Shown here in pieces: positions 1-7,645 of a DNA stretch of 24,742 bases. Both the position numbers and the translations under genes were made by a program. Where the stretch lies: IMG/VR virus record IMGVR_UViG_3300044624_002338, positions 1 through 24,742 of that record; one strand, written 5' to 3'. Source of the DNA: a virus. Each line of letters begins with the position of its first letter. The first letter of the stretch is position 1. Under the pieces are notes generated by a model, which worked only from the letters and a program-made list of their open reading frames with translations, did no database searches and was not told where the DNA came from.

Positions 1-628
1 TATCTTCACCAATTGCTTTACCAAATTGAGTGTAGTTATCTCTACCTGTCAATTGGATATATCCTCTACCTCTGAATTTGTAGCCATCACCACTTGCTTC
101 CGAACCATTACTCATACGATTTGCATATACTTTGTTTGCAATCTTTTGTGGTTGTCTAGCATATGGAGTTGCCGCTGCTTCAGTTGGGAAATATTTCTTA
201 AAGATACCAGCCAATCCTTTAGCCGAATAGTTTAGGTTTTCTTGTGTTACTCTAAATCCACCACTCTCATGTCCACATTGTGCTAAGAAGTGTGCTAATC
301 TCAATGGAGTATTAATTTGGAACTTAGCTGCCGTATCAGGAATCATAGCGATTACTGCATCAGGAATGTGTCCTTTTAATTTATCTAATTTTAAGCCACC
401 TACTGGTGCTATTGGTGCTGCTGGTGCCGGTGGTGGAGTTCCCTCTCCCATAATTTTAGCCCAAGTTGCATCACCTACAATACCATCTGCAGGAAGTCCA
501 TGTTTAGATTGGAATTCTTTTACTGCTGCTTCGGTTTTAGGTCCAAAGTTAGTAACTGCCGGAGAGATACCTAATTTCTCCTGCATCAATTTTACGTTTT
601 CGTTGTTATCACCTTTTTTTAATAACAT
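1..628 (-). CDS. Endolysin: PG-binding domain plus GH19 muramidase/chitinase-like domain (C-terminus outside window)
   Basis: Starts at an ATG (628-626) and stays open to the left edge, so about 209 N-terminal residues are visible. Residues 1-55 look like a PG_binding_1 domain (KKGDNNENVKLMQEKLG..., FGPKTEAAVKEFQ, GLPADGIVGDATW). A Pro/Ala linker (PPPAPAAPIAP) follows. From about residue 75 the protein reads as a glycoside hydrolase family 19 lysozyme: AHFLAQCGHESGGF holds the expected catalytic Glu, and YKFRGRGYIQLTGRDNY is the classic GH19 signature. Known role of the family: cleaving peptidoglycan glycan strands at lysis. No signal peptide is visible, so export would need a holin, which is not in this window. 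The start lies 7 bases after the stop of the upstream 142-aa gene, and no Shine-Dalgarno is seen, so it is probably co-transcribed with that gene. The family call is firm; the true length is unknown. Confidence 0.9.
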   Translation of the reverse strand, partial: MLLKKGDNNENVKLMQEKLGISPAVTNFGPKTEAAVKEFQSKHGLPADGIVGDATWAKIMGEGTPPPAPAAPIAPVGGLKLDKLKGHIPDAVIAMIPDTAAKFQINTPLRLAHFLAQCGHESGGFRVTQENLNYSAKGLAGIFKKYFPTEAAATPYARQPQKIANKVYANRMSNGSEASGDGYKFRGRGYIQLTGRDNYTQFGKAIGED

Positions 629-635
629 AATAATA

Positions 636-1064
636 TTATTTGCGTTCTTCAGTTATAACTTCTTTTCCTTCACCAAAGTCAATTACTTCAAAAACTCTTG
701 TTTGAATTTTTTTAGTACCTTCGGCATTGGTTAATATGATTGAATTTTTAAACTTCTGCCAATTGATGACAAAAGAAGTATCTAACACTCCACCATTTTC
801 CTCTTTAACCAATTCGTTAAGAGCATTAATAGTATAAAGTGAGTTAGACTCTTTTTTTCTATGTATTAAAATTGTATTTTCCAACGGAGTATCCGGTTGG
901 AATGCTGTATCAATATTGTACGTGATAAATAATTCATCTAAATTCGCCTTATTTTGGAGAATATAAATGTAATTATAAACGATGTGGTAAGTTTCTCTAA
1001 TTAATTGTAATGTATTCTGTAACTCACCCTTCGTTGTAAACGTACATAGTAACTGTGTTTTCAT
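636..1064 (-). CDS. Hypothetical protein, 142 aa
   Basis: I do not recognise this protein. It begins MKTQLLCTFTTKGELQNTL and is mixed alpha/beta with no signal peptide or membrane segment. The start KTQLLCTF...TLQLIRETYHIVYNYIYIL suggests a beta strand then a helix. It ends in a charged tail (GEGKEVITEERK). The gene sits between the giant ParB-domain gene and the endolysin. A terminator hairpin (1115-1138) and a TATTTATA element (29 bases upstream of its ATG) precede it, so it probably opens a short transcription unit with the endolysin. A weak purine-rich GGGA lies about 10 bases before the ATG. A lysis-associated role is possible from position alone but unsupported by sequence. Confidence 0.8.
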   Translation of the reverse strand: MKTQLLCTFTTKGELQNTLQLIRETYHIVYNYIYILQNKANLDELFITYNIDTAFQPDTPLENTILIHRKKESNSLYTINALNELVKEENGGVLDTSFVINWQKFKNSIILTNAEGTKKIQTRVFEVIDFGEGKEVITEERK

Positions 1065-1092
1065 CCGCTTTTCCCTTTTCTTTTATATCATC

Positions 1093-1100
1093 TATAAATA
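1093..1100 (-). promoter_or_regulatory. Late-promoter-like octamer TATTTATA upstream of the 142-aa/endolysin unit
   Basis: The coding strand reads TATTTATA 29 bases upstream of the ATG at 1064, immediately after the T6 tract of the preceding terminator. The same octamer recurs at five other leftward gene starts. That it is a promoter is inferred from its recurrence and spacing. Confidence 0.45.
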
Positions 1101-1102
1101 TG

Positions 1103-1138
1103 AAAAAACGGATGAAAGGGTATTTTTACATACCCTTT
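1103..1138 (-). terminator. Intrinsic terminator of the giant ParB-domain gene, stop codon in the loop
   Basis: A 9-bp perfect stem (AAAGGGTAT / ATACCCTTT, arms 1115-1123 and 1130-1138) has a 6-base loop. On the minus strand six bases and then a T6 tract (1103-1108) follow it. The TAA stop of the 1424-aa gene (1126-1128) lies inside the loop, so the hairpin begins within the coding sequence. Confidence 0.7.
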
Positions 1139-4100
1139 GCTCGTTTATCAGCTTGTCTTTTATCAATTCTGTTAGTAATACAACTTCTTAAACCACCACC
1201 AAGTTTCTTTTCTACTTTTTGAGATGTACCGGCAGTTCTCCAAGTATCTTCTGCCAAAACACTAGTACCTTCTTCATTTGTAATTTCAATAGCTCTTGTT
1301 TGTGGATTTAGTTTACATCTTTGTAATAAGTGTTTATTTAGTAAATCTCTTCCTTCTTTTGTTTTGATTTCACCTTTAAATCCACTTAATTTCGTTAAAC
1401 ATTCTCTAAAGTCTGATGGAACTGAACCTCTTATACCTGTGATAGCTCCTAAATTACCATCAAAGTTTTCAACCATCAAATCAAAGTGCATTGAATGCAT
1501 TACAGTTGTAAGATATGCTTGTGTATGTGGACCATTTACACCATCCTTTTTAGGATATCCAGCTACTTTATCTGCTTCCGCTATTGAATCCACTACATCT
1601 CTATGCACCGCTGCAGTTAATTCCTTTTCATCGTTTTTATTCTGAACTGCTTTTTTAACTGCAGAAGATTCAAAATTAATTTCAGTATGTTTTCTTACAA
1701 ACGGTCCAACTTGCGCCAACTCACCAACTTTATGTACAAATTTTCCAAATGGTTCGTATGGAGCATCATCGTTTTCTTTTGCATATTTTTGTGCAAGAAC
1801 TAACCACTCTTTTGTTTCGGTTGGATTATATTTTTTATCAGATAACCATTGATTGAATTTTTTATGAGATTTTAATTGTCCCATATATTTTTTCATTTGT
1901 GGTGTATCACATACAGCAACAAAATCATCATTTAATTTCATTGTAGAAAACATTCTTGTTGTTGCTTTTTTACTATTTGAAACTTTAAGTATTCCATCTT
2001 CAATAACACTTACAACCGTACCAGATACTTTAGGTCCAAAAGAATCTTTAATTAAATTTAAAGCATATTCAGGAGTTGTATTACCCCATATATCTTGTAA
2101 GTCATCTTGTTTTTTATTTGTAATACTGAACACAGTTGTTCTTCCTTTCTTATCAAATCCAACTGCCATAGTATCATGGAATCCTAATTTAGTAAACGCA
2201 TATACTTCGGCTTGATAATGTGCTATATCATCCTTATTACCTTTTGCTTTCGCTTGTTCTAATTTAGAATTCAAATGGTTTATAATACCATCATCATGTC
2301 CACCCTTCTTTGGGTCTGATTGTATAACAATATAATCTTTGCTTGTATCAATTTTAGATTGTTCTTGAATTAATATTCTAGTTGATATTGCTCCATCAAA
2401 ATCCGCTCTAGCCCATGCTCTAAACGCATCTTCATCTTGTCCAAATCCTTGTTTTCCGGTTTTATACCATAATGAATTTTTATCTTTTTTCAATCTAGCC
2501 AATTCATTATCACCAAATACGATTCTTGCACCAATATATTCTAAAACTTTAGCTTCATCCTTTGGTAAAACAAATCCCAATTGTCTAGCCACGGTTTCTA
2601 TTGAACTTTTAAATGCTTTTCTATTTTTGCTAATTTCACCAACTTTTTTAGCAACTGCGTTTTTATTTCCCGCTACATATCCTTCAAACCCACCAACTTC
2701 TTGTAATTTGTTTGCAAATGTAGTAAGTGCAGCTTCTCCATATGATGCAACAGGACCACCCGCTCCAGCTATTCCCTTATCTCTATCTGAAATCAATTTT
2801 GCATTTACACTTCTCAATGATTGTAAACTACCATTATTTAATCCATTAGAAACTACCGATGGAATTGAATTATCCGTAGTTACCGGTTTTGGTTCTGCCT
2901 TTGGAGTTGATTTTTTTAAATCTTTGGTTTGTCTAAATCCACTTGGAGCAATTGTTTTACCAACTTGTGCTTTTGGTTTAGGAGCTGCTGTTTTATTCTT
3001 ATCTGCTTTTTCTTTTGCTGTTAATTTTCTTAAAGCACCATCATCGGTTTTATGTGTAATATCACCATCAGCTTGTTTAGAATAATACCCACCCCCTCTA
3101 TGATAATATCCAGGATGTGTTTGAGATGGTTTCGGATTAGCTTCTTCAATAAATCCTTCAATAATTTGACCAATCATTTTATCAACTAATGGTAATAATT
3201 CTTCTTTCATTTGAATTTGTTCGTTTTTGTTTTTTTGTCTCCATATATCATCAACTAAATCAGCATGTCCCTCACCTGCAACTACAACCGGTATTTTACC
3301 TTGTGCAGATAATTCTTTTTGTTTTTTAATAATATTAAGGTCTCTTGCTTTATTAAATGCAACTTGAACATCGTTTACCCCTGTTTCTCTATCGCCATTA
3401 TCGTCTGGAAAAGACAATCTATATAATGTTCCTTTATCACCCGTTCCTTTCCAACCATTTTCTTCACTTGGCTTTTCACCTGTTGGGTTATCGAAATTTT
3501 CTATTGGAGGCAATCCTGCTTCTTTAGCTGCATCTTGTAAGAATTGTTTACCTTCATCATCTAAAAATTTAGATGTCTCCATTGTATCAGTACCCTCACC
3601 TTGTCCAATCATACTAGCCCAATTACCAGCTTTGATTTTACTTTGTGAAAGACCAGTTTGTTTCTCTTGTGATTTATATAATTCAGATTCGGGTTTGTGT
3701 ACATCTAATGCATCTCCATCAAAACTATCCACACCCGCACCCATTTCTTTAAATTTTTCTTGTGCAGGTATCATTTCATCATTGAACTCCAATTCACCAC
3801 TATTACCGGTTGCACCACCTTCACCAACAAATACAATATCTTTCCACTTTTCTTTTGGCACAGTTGCTTTTACCTGATTTACAATATCATCAACCATTTT
3901 TTCGTCTCTATGAACGGTTCCAAAAAGGTATCCGCCACCTTCAAATTCAATTGTTTTAATTTCTTTACCAGATGATTCACCTTTAAATGTTTTTACATTT
4001 GATTCAGGATCGGTTTCATTTGATTTTACTTCTGCAGCTTTTGGTTCAGTTGGTGTTTCCTTATTAGCATCTGCTTTTTTAGCTGCTATACCCATATCTT

Positions 4101-5400
4101 CTGCAAATTTATTACACATTGGGATAGCATCTTTAATATCCATATCAATTACCTGAACTTTCATTGGTATTTGGGAATCTGAATGTGCTGCATTATATGC
4201 CGCTATAGCCGCCCATCTATGATGTCCATCAATTACATATCCATCTCTACTTACATAAATTGGTGCAGTAATTTTTTCATGCTCTGGATTTTCTTCCAAT
4301 GCTCCCATCATTCCCACCACTTTAGCACCAACCAATTCAGATTGAGTTGCTTTTAATTTATCAGCGGGAACTTCGGTTTGTGAAACAGTAATTCCTTTTT
4401 CTTTCAACATTTCTTTGAATACAGGTTCAGTATCTACTTCACCACTCGCATCAACTGGCATATTAGCCGCTCTACTACCCTCAATTGCTTTACCTTTAAA
4501 TTGTGGCATCTCTGCTCTTGGAATACCTAAATTATCATCACAATATAAGTTGGTACCAGGCACTGTTATTTGACAAAGGTTAATGTTTGGTGCTTTTTCA
4601 CCTTTAGCCTTTGCATCGGCAACAATATCTTTTACTTTCTTTATATCAGTATTAAATTGTTCTAATTCTTTTTCGCCAATTCCATCTGGTATATCAGATT
4701 CACCACCAAATGTGTCAGGATCGGCTTCTGGTATTTCACTTTGAACATCTACAGCTGCTATTGGATTAAATTCAGTTTCCTCTTTTGGTTTAACTTCTTT
4801 TTCAGCTTCCGCATCCTTTTCTTCATCATCTTTTGCCAATTGAGCAAGAGTTTCTTTTTCTTTATCTAAACGTACTCCCATAGCAGGGTCTAATTTAGGG
4901 TCAAACATTGGAGCCGCTTTTTGAATTGGGTCTTCTTTTGGTTGCTGTTCCCCACCACCCTTATCATCCGTTGGTGCTTCTGGTTTTTCTGGTTGGTTTT
5001 CACCACCTAAATCTTTATTAATTGTATCTCTTTCCTCTGACCCTTCCGGTGGTAACATTCTTTCCGCTGCTTTTCTACCAGGATGTTCAGCCGGTAATCT
5101 CAAAAGGTTACCAACCAATCCTTCGGTATCTTCTCCTTTAGTATTTTTGTATTTTATACTTTTATTTAAAATAGGATTTTTAAATTGCTTATCCGCTTCT
5201 ACAACACGCTTTTCTGGAGTTTTTCCTTTTTCAGTTAATAGATTTTCAACCAATTGGTTTTTGATATGAGATAGACCCATTTCAGAAAGCACAATACCCA
5301 ACTCTTTTATATGGGTTGGGTTTTTTGGATTTGGCATTCCATCATCTACTCGGTATGCCCATTCGGTAAGAATTTCATTAATTAATTGAGATACGTTCAT
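1126..5400 (-). CDS. Giant multi-domain phage protein (1424 aa) with ParB-like domain
   Basis: The N-terminus (EWAYRVDDGMPNPKNPTHIKEL) is a motif I recall from several marine myophage proteins. Residues about 110-260 are acidic, Pro/Glu/Lys-rich and probably disordered. Residues about 345-440 form a ParB/sulfiredoxin-like domain (LKATQSELVGAKV, then IYVSRDGYVIDGHHRWAAI at 381-399). Residues about 485-720 carry YLFGTVHRDE, IVFVGEGGATGN and VVVAGEGHADLVDDI, vaguely like the TraB/EreA-type fold, which is only a guess. Residues 761-795 (HPGYYHRGGGYYSK...THKTDDGALRKLT) are another motif I remember from marine phage structural proteins. The C-terminal 600 residues are unrecognised. It may be a virion or injected polyvalent protein, which is inference. 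The start is 6 bases beyond the nuclease stop, with no Shine-Dalgarno. The ORF and ParB domain are firm; the function is not. Confidence 0.85.
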   Translation of the reverse strand: MNVSQLINEILTEWAYRVDDGMPNPKNPTHIKELGIVLSEMGLSHIKNQLVENLLTEKGKTPEKRVVEADKQFKNPILNKSIKYKNTKGEDTEGLVGNLLRLPAEHPGRKAAERMLPPEGSEERDTINKDLGGENQPEKPEAPTDDKGGGEQQPKEDPIQKAAPMFDPKLDPAMGVRLDKEKETLAQLAKDDEEKDAEAEKEVKPKEETEFNPIAAVDVQSEIPEADPDTFGGESDIPDGIGEKELEQFNTDIKKVKDIVADAKAKGEKAPNINLCQITVPGTNLYCDDNLGIPRAEMPQFKGKAIEGSRAANMPVDASGEVDTEPVFKEMLKEKGITVSQTEVPADKLKATQSELVGAKVVGMMGALEENPEHEKITAPIYVSRDGYVIDGHHRWAAIAAYNAAHSDSQIPMKVQVIDMDIKDAIPMCNKFAEDMGIAAKKADANKETPTEPKAAEVKSNETDPESNVKTFKGESSGKEIKTIEFEGGGYLFGTVHRDEKMVDDIVNQVKATVPKEKWKDIVFVGEGGATGNSGELEFNDEMIPAQEKFKEMGAGVDSFDGDALDVHKPESELYKSQEKQTGLSQSKIKAGNWASMIGQGEGTDTMETSKFLDDEGKQFLQDAAKEAGLPPIENFDNPTGEKPSEENGWKGTGDKGTLYRLSFPDDNGDRETGVNDVQVAFNKARDLNIIKKQKELSAQGKIPVVVAGEGHADLVDDIWRQKNKNEQIQMKEELLPLVDKMIGQIIEGFIEEANPKPSQTHPGYYHRGGGYYSKQADGDITHKTDDGALRKLTAKEKADKNKTAAPKPKAQVGKTIAPSGFRQTKDLKKSTPKAEPKPVTTDNSIPSVVSNGLNNGSLQSLRSVNAKLISDRDKGIAGAGGPVASYGEAALTTFANKLQEVGGFEGYVAGNKNAVAKKVGEISKNRKAFKSSIETVARQLGFVLPKDEAKVLEYIGARIVFGDNELARLKKDKNSLWYKTGKQGFGQDEDAFRAWARADFDGAISTRILIQEQSKIDTSKDYIVIQSDPKKGGHDDGIINHLNSKLEQAKAKGNKDDIAHYQAEVYAFTKLGFHDTMAVGFDKKGRTTVFSITNKKQDDLQDIWGNTTPEYALNLIKDSFGPKVSGTVVSVIEDGILKVSNSKKATTRMFSTMKLNDDFVAVCDTPQMKKYMGQLKSHKKFNQWLSDKKYNPTETKEWLVLAQKYAKENDDAPYEPFGKFVHKVGELAQVGPFVRKHTEINFESSAVKKAVQNKNDEKELTAAVHRDVVDSIAEADKVAGYPKKDGVNGPHTQAYLTTVMHSMHFDLMVENFDGNLGAITGIRGSVPSDFRECLTKLSGFKGEIKTKEGRDLLNKHLLQRCKLNPQTRAIEITNEEGTSVLAEDTWRTAGTSQKVEKKLGGGLRSCITNRIDKRQADKRAKGM

Positions 5401-5406
5401 AATTCA

Positions 5407-6015
5407 TTAAAATTTGTGGTCAGCCGGTTCACATATCATTTCTAATTCGTCCCAATGAAATTTTGGTTTTTCATTTAGAAATACAAAACATTTCCATTTA
5501 TTTGATTTTTCAAAGTAAACGTGTTTTTGTAAATATGATGGGATTGCTGCCCCAGTTGGTACTCTTTTAACAGGAGTATCAAAAAAAGTTTTTATTAAAA
5601 CGGTGATTGGTTCTACATCATCCCACTTACGAATTTGTTCTTCTAACATTCTCCACTCACCTCTATTAAGATATTGATTTTGCATTATTGAATTTAGATA
5701 TGAAAACGTCTGCTTCAAATTCGCTTCATTATCAGAGAATGTTGCCGCAGGAGCCCCATGTCCTTTATCATAAATGTTACCTTTATAATCTTCACCATCT
5801 GAAGTTTTAATTCCCTTCTCCATATAGAAATCCATATGACCTCTATTAACATTTGTAGGGCGGTTTGTAGAACGATACTTAATGATTAGTGGTTGTTCTA
5901 ACGATTGTGAATAAAGTACTTCAAACACTTCATTCTTAACTCTCACATCAGGTAGTTGTCCAAACGATGTTAAGGAAACGATTAAAAACGATAAAAGAAA
6001 CATCAATTTTTTCAT
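5407..6015 (-). CDS. Secreted DNA/RNA non-specific endonuclease (NucA/EndA-like)
   Basis: I place the start at 6015, giving 202 aa beginning MKKLMFLLSFLIVSLTSFGQ. This is a clear signal peptide with predicted signal peptidase I cleavage near SFG-Q, a pattern common in Bacteroidota. The longer ATG at 6081 would overlap the polymerase gene and bury the signal. The mature part matches the beta-beta-alpha metal non-specific nuclease family: YDKGHGAPA (residues 82-90) is the DRGH-type catalytic motif with H86 as general base and Lys in place of Arg, and QNQYLNRGEWRMLEE (112-126) is the metal-binding Asn/Glu region. The family degrades DNA and RNA in the periplasm or outside the cell. A TATTTATA element lies 25 bases upstream of the start, so it may have its own promoter. 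Host-nucleotide salvage or exclusion of other DNA are possible roles, both inferred. Confidence 0.85.
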   Translation of the reverse strand: MKKLMFLLSFLIVSLTSFGQLPDVRVKNEVFEVLYSQSLEQPLIIKYRSTNRPTNVNRGHMDFYMEKGIKTSDGEDYKGNIYDKGHGAPAATFSDNEANLKQTFSYLNSIMQNQYLNRGEWRMLEEQIRKWDDVEPITVLIKTFFDTPVKRVPTGAAIPSYLQKHVYFEKSNKWKCFVFLNEKPKFHWDELEMICEPADHKF

Positions 6016-6039
6016 ATTATAGCATATTTTTGTATATAA

Positions 6040-6047
6040 TATAAATA
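6040..6047 (-). promoter_or_regulatory. Late-promoter-like octamer TATTTATA upstream of the nuclease gene
   Basis: The coding strand reads TATTTATA 25 bases before the preferred nuclease ATG at 6015 and just after the polymerase stop codon. Its position supports the shorter nuclease start. No terminator hairpin is seen between it and the polymerase gene. Confidence 0.4.
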
Positions 6048-6053
6048 TGACTG

Positions 6054-7337
6054 TTATAACTTTCCGTAATCTAAACCCCAACTTGCTTTTACAGGAAACC
6101 CACTACCTTCAATGATTTCCTTCAATCCTTTAACCAATTCTTTATCCACATCAGTAGGAACATCAAAAAGGAATGAATCATATGTGTATAAACAAAACTT
6201 TATATCACTCCCCTTTATATAATCCAATACCTTTCCCATAACATCTACGTTCATCTCAGTCTCAACCGCTTGTAGTAGATAGTTAAATACTTTTTGTGGG
6301 TTTGGTTGTTCAATCCACTCCAAAGGAATAATACGATGGGGTGTTTGTAAGTACCCCAGCTTTTGTGTTTCAATCCATAGGTTATCAATGTAATCAGCTA
6401 CGGCATTAAAGTATGGAATTTGGCGGAAATCATCATCAATACCACCATACAATAATTGGAACGTAACCCCTTTGGATTCCTCAACACTACACCCATATTG
6501 GTCAGCTAACCATTGGTGTACGTTACCATCCGGCATTTCGAACTTAATCAACTTACCGATAAGACGAGGGTGATACGCATTATAATCCATTTGTAAGAAT
6601 ATCCCATCCGATACAAACACATCTCTACTACCATCCGATTTATTCAATGCCGCATAGTTCACACCACCATGACGATTGGATGGACGACCGGTTACGGTGA
6701 ATGGATTGTATTCGGTATATACCACATCTCCTTTTAAGTGTTTCTGGGCTTGTGGCCATCTATCAATAAATTTTTTCTCATCGACCCGAACCCCATATCC
6801 CTCAATCTCTGAAAGGGTTGGAATGAAGATATCGTTGTACCAATTATAAGTTTTAGATTTTTGTCTATAAGTTTTTCTTAATTCCGGTTCTATCGCTTCC
6901 GCAAGTTTAAGAATGGGAATAGATTGAATGACATCTTCTTTGTAACCTTTGTGTAATAAGGGAGCTACCAGGTGTTGTAGTGGTTGTTGGTAGTCTATCG
7001 TTTCACCTGTTTTTAAGAAATAAGCGGTATCAATGTCATTCAATCCTTCCCTTATATTTTGAAACGATTGTAGTAGCTTTTTCTTTTGGAATACCCACTT
7101 ATCCCCTTTTGTATTTAAGATACCCTCTATTAGTGATTTAGAGAGTGATAGAGAGTCTGTATGTTGATGTGGTAGGATATATCGGTCCGTCAAAGTTCTT
7201 ACGAAAATAAAGGATATATGTGTGTTTCGTGGATGTTTATCGTTATCCACCCACATAGGATACCAAACCGATGGTTCAGTTTCCAAAATCCTCTTTAATT
7301 CATCAATCTCACCAATATTTTCTACTATCCTTATCAT
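6054..7337 (-). CDS. Compact divergent family-A DNA polymerase
   Basis: This 427-aa protein carries the family-A polymerase motifs in order. TGRPSN (216-221) resembles the TGR.S motif. LQMDYNAYHPRLIG (248-261) is motif A, with D251 and R258 in register with DYSQIELR. SKGVTFQLLYGG (288-299) is motif B (K289, F293, Y297, G298). FNYLLQAVETEM (351-362) resembles the conserved QGTAAD helix region. YTYDSFLFD (384-392) is motif C with D387. Oddities: the motif A Glu used as steric gate is His here (H256), and motif C HDE is YDS. Residues 1-170 have no recognisable 5'-3' exonuclease and at most a degenerate 3'-5' exonuclease. T4 itself uses a family-B polymerase. The start overlaps the upstream 94-aa gene by 29 bases, suggesting translational coupling. 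Whether it is the replicative enzyme cannot be told. Confidence 0.8.
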   Translation of the reverse strand: MIRIVENIGEIDELKRILETEPSVWYPMWVDNDKHPRNTHISFIFVRTLTDRYILPHQHTDSLSLSKSLIEGILNTKGDKWVFQKKKLLQSFQNIREGLNDIDTAYFLKTGETIDYQQPLQHLVAPLLHKGYKEDVIQSIPILKLAEAIEPELRKTYRQKSKTYNWYNDIFIPTLSEIEGYGVRVDEKKFIDRWPQAQKHLKGDVVYTEYNPFTVTGRPSNRHGGVNYAALNKSDGSRDVFVSDGIFLQMDYNAYHPRLIGKLIKFEMPDGNVHQWLADQYGCSVEESKGVTFQLLYGGIDDDFRQIPYFNAVADYIDNLWIETQKLGYLQTPHRIIPLEWIEQPNPQKVFNYLLQAVETEMNVDVMGKVLDYIKGSDIKFCLYTYDSFLFDVPTDVDKELVKGLKEIIEGSGFPVKASWGLDYGKL

Positions 7338-7593
7338 TCTTATTTGCAGCCTTTGCTTTTTCTAATGTTGATTGCTTTTTTGCCAATTTAGCTTCCTTTT
7401 GTTGTTTTTTCAACGCCTTCTCATAATGTGGCGGAAACTTATTTGTAACCTCTATCGGTCCATTTGGAAATTTTTTCAAATCATATTTCCATACGGATTC
7501 ACACCCATCATCATCTTTATAGGTTATTTCAAACTTTGTAGGCTTTTCTTTTGCCGGTTCTGGCCACCTTCCCATATAAACAAATTTATACAA
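7309..7593 (-). CDS. Small lysine-rich hypothetical protein, 94 aa
   Basis: I do not recognise this protein. The first half (KFVYMGRWPEPAKEKPTKFEITYKD...VWKYDLKKFPNGPIEVTN) looks like a small beta-rich unit. The second half is a strongly basic helix (EKALKKQQKEAKLAKKQSTLEKAKAANKN), perhaps a coiled coil or nucleic-acid-binding tail. Its last 29 bases overlap the polymerase start, so it is probably the leader gene of the polymerase unit. It begins 53 bases beyond the tmRNA 3' end. An alternative start at the second Met (codon 7) is possible. No function is assigned. Confidence 0.65.
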   Translation of the reverse strand: MYKFVYMGRWPEPAKEKPTKFEITYKDDDGCESVWKYDLKKFPNGPIEVTNKFPPHYEKALKKQQKEAKLAKKQSTLEKAKAANKNDKDSRKYW

Positions 7594-7645
7594 ATATACG
7601 AAAAAATCCCCAAATTACCAAATGTAAATTGAGGATTCAAAAAAA

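Noticed and set aside
6016-6081. The longer start (6081) for the nuclease
   Set aside because: It would overlap the polymerase gene by 28 bases and place 22 residues in front of a well-formed signal peptide; the TATTTATA element also lies inside that extension.
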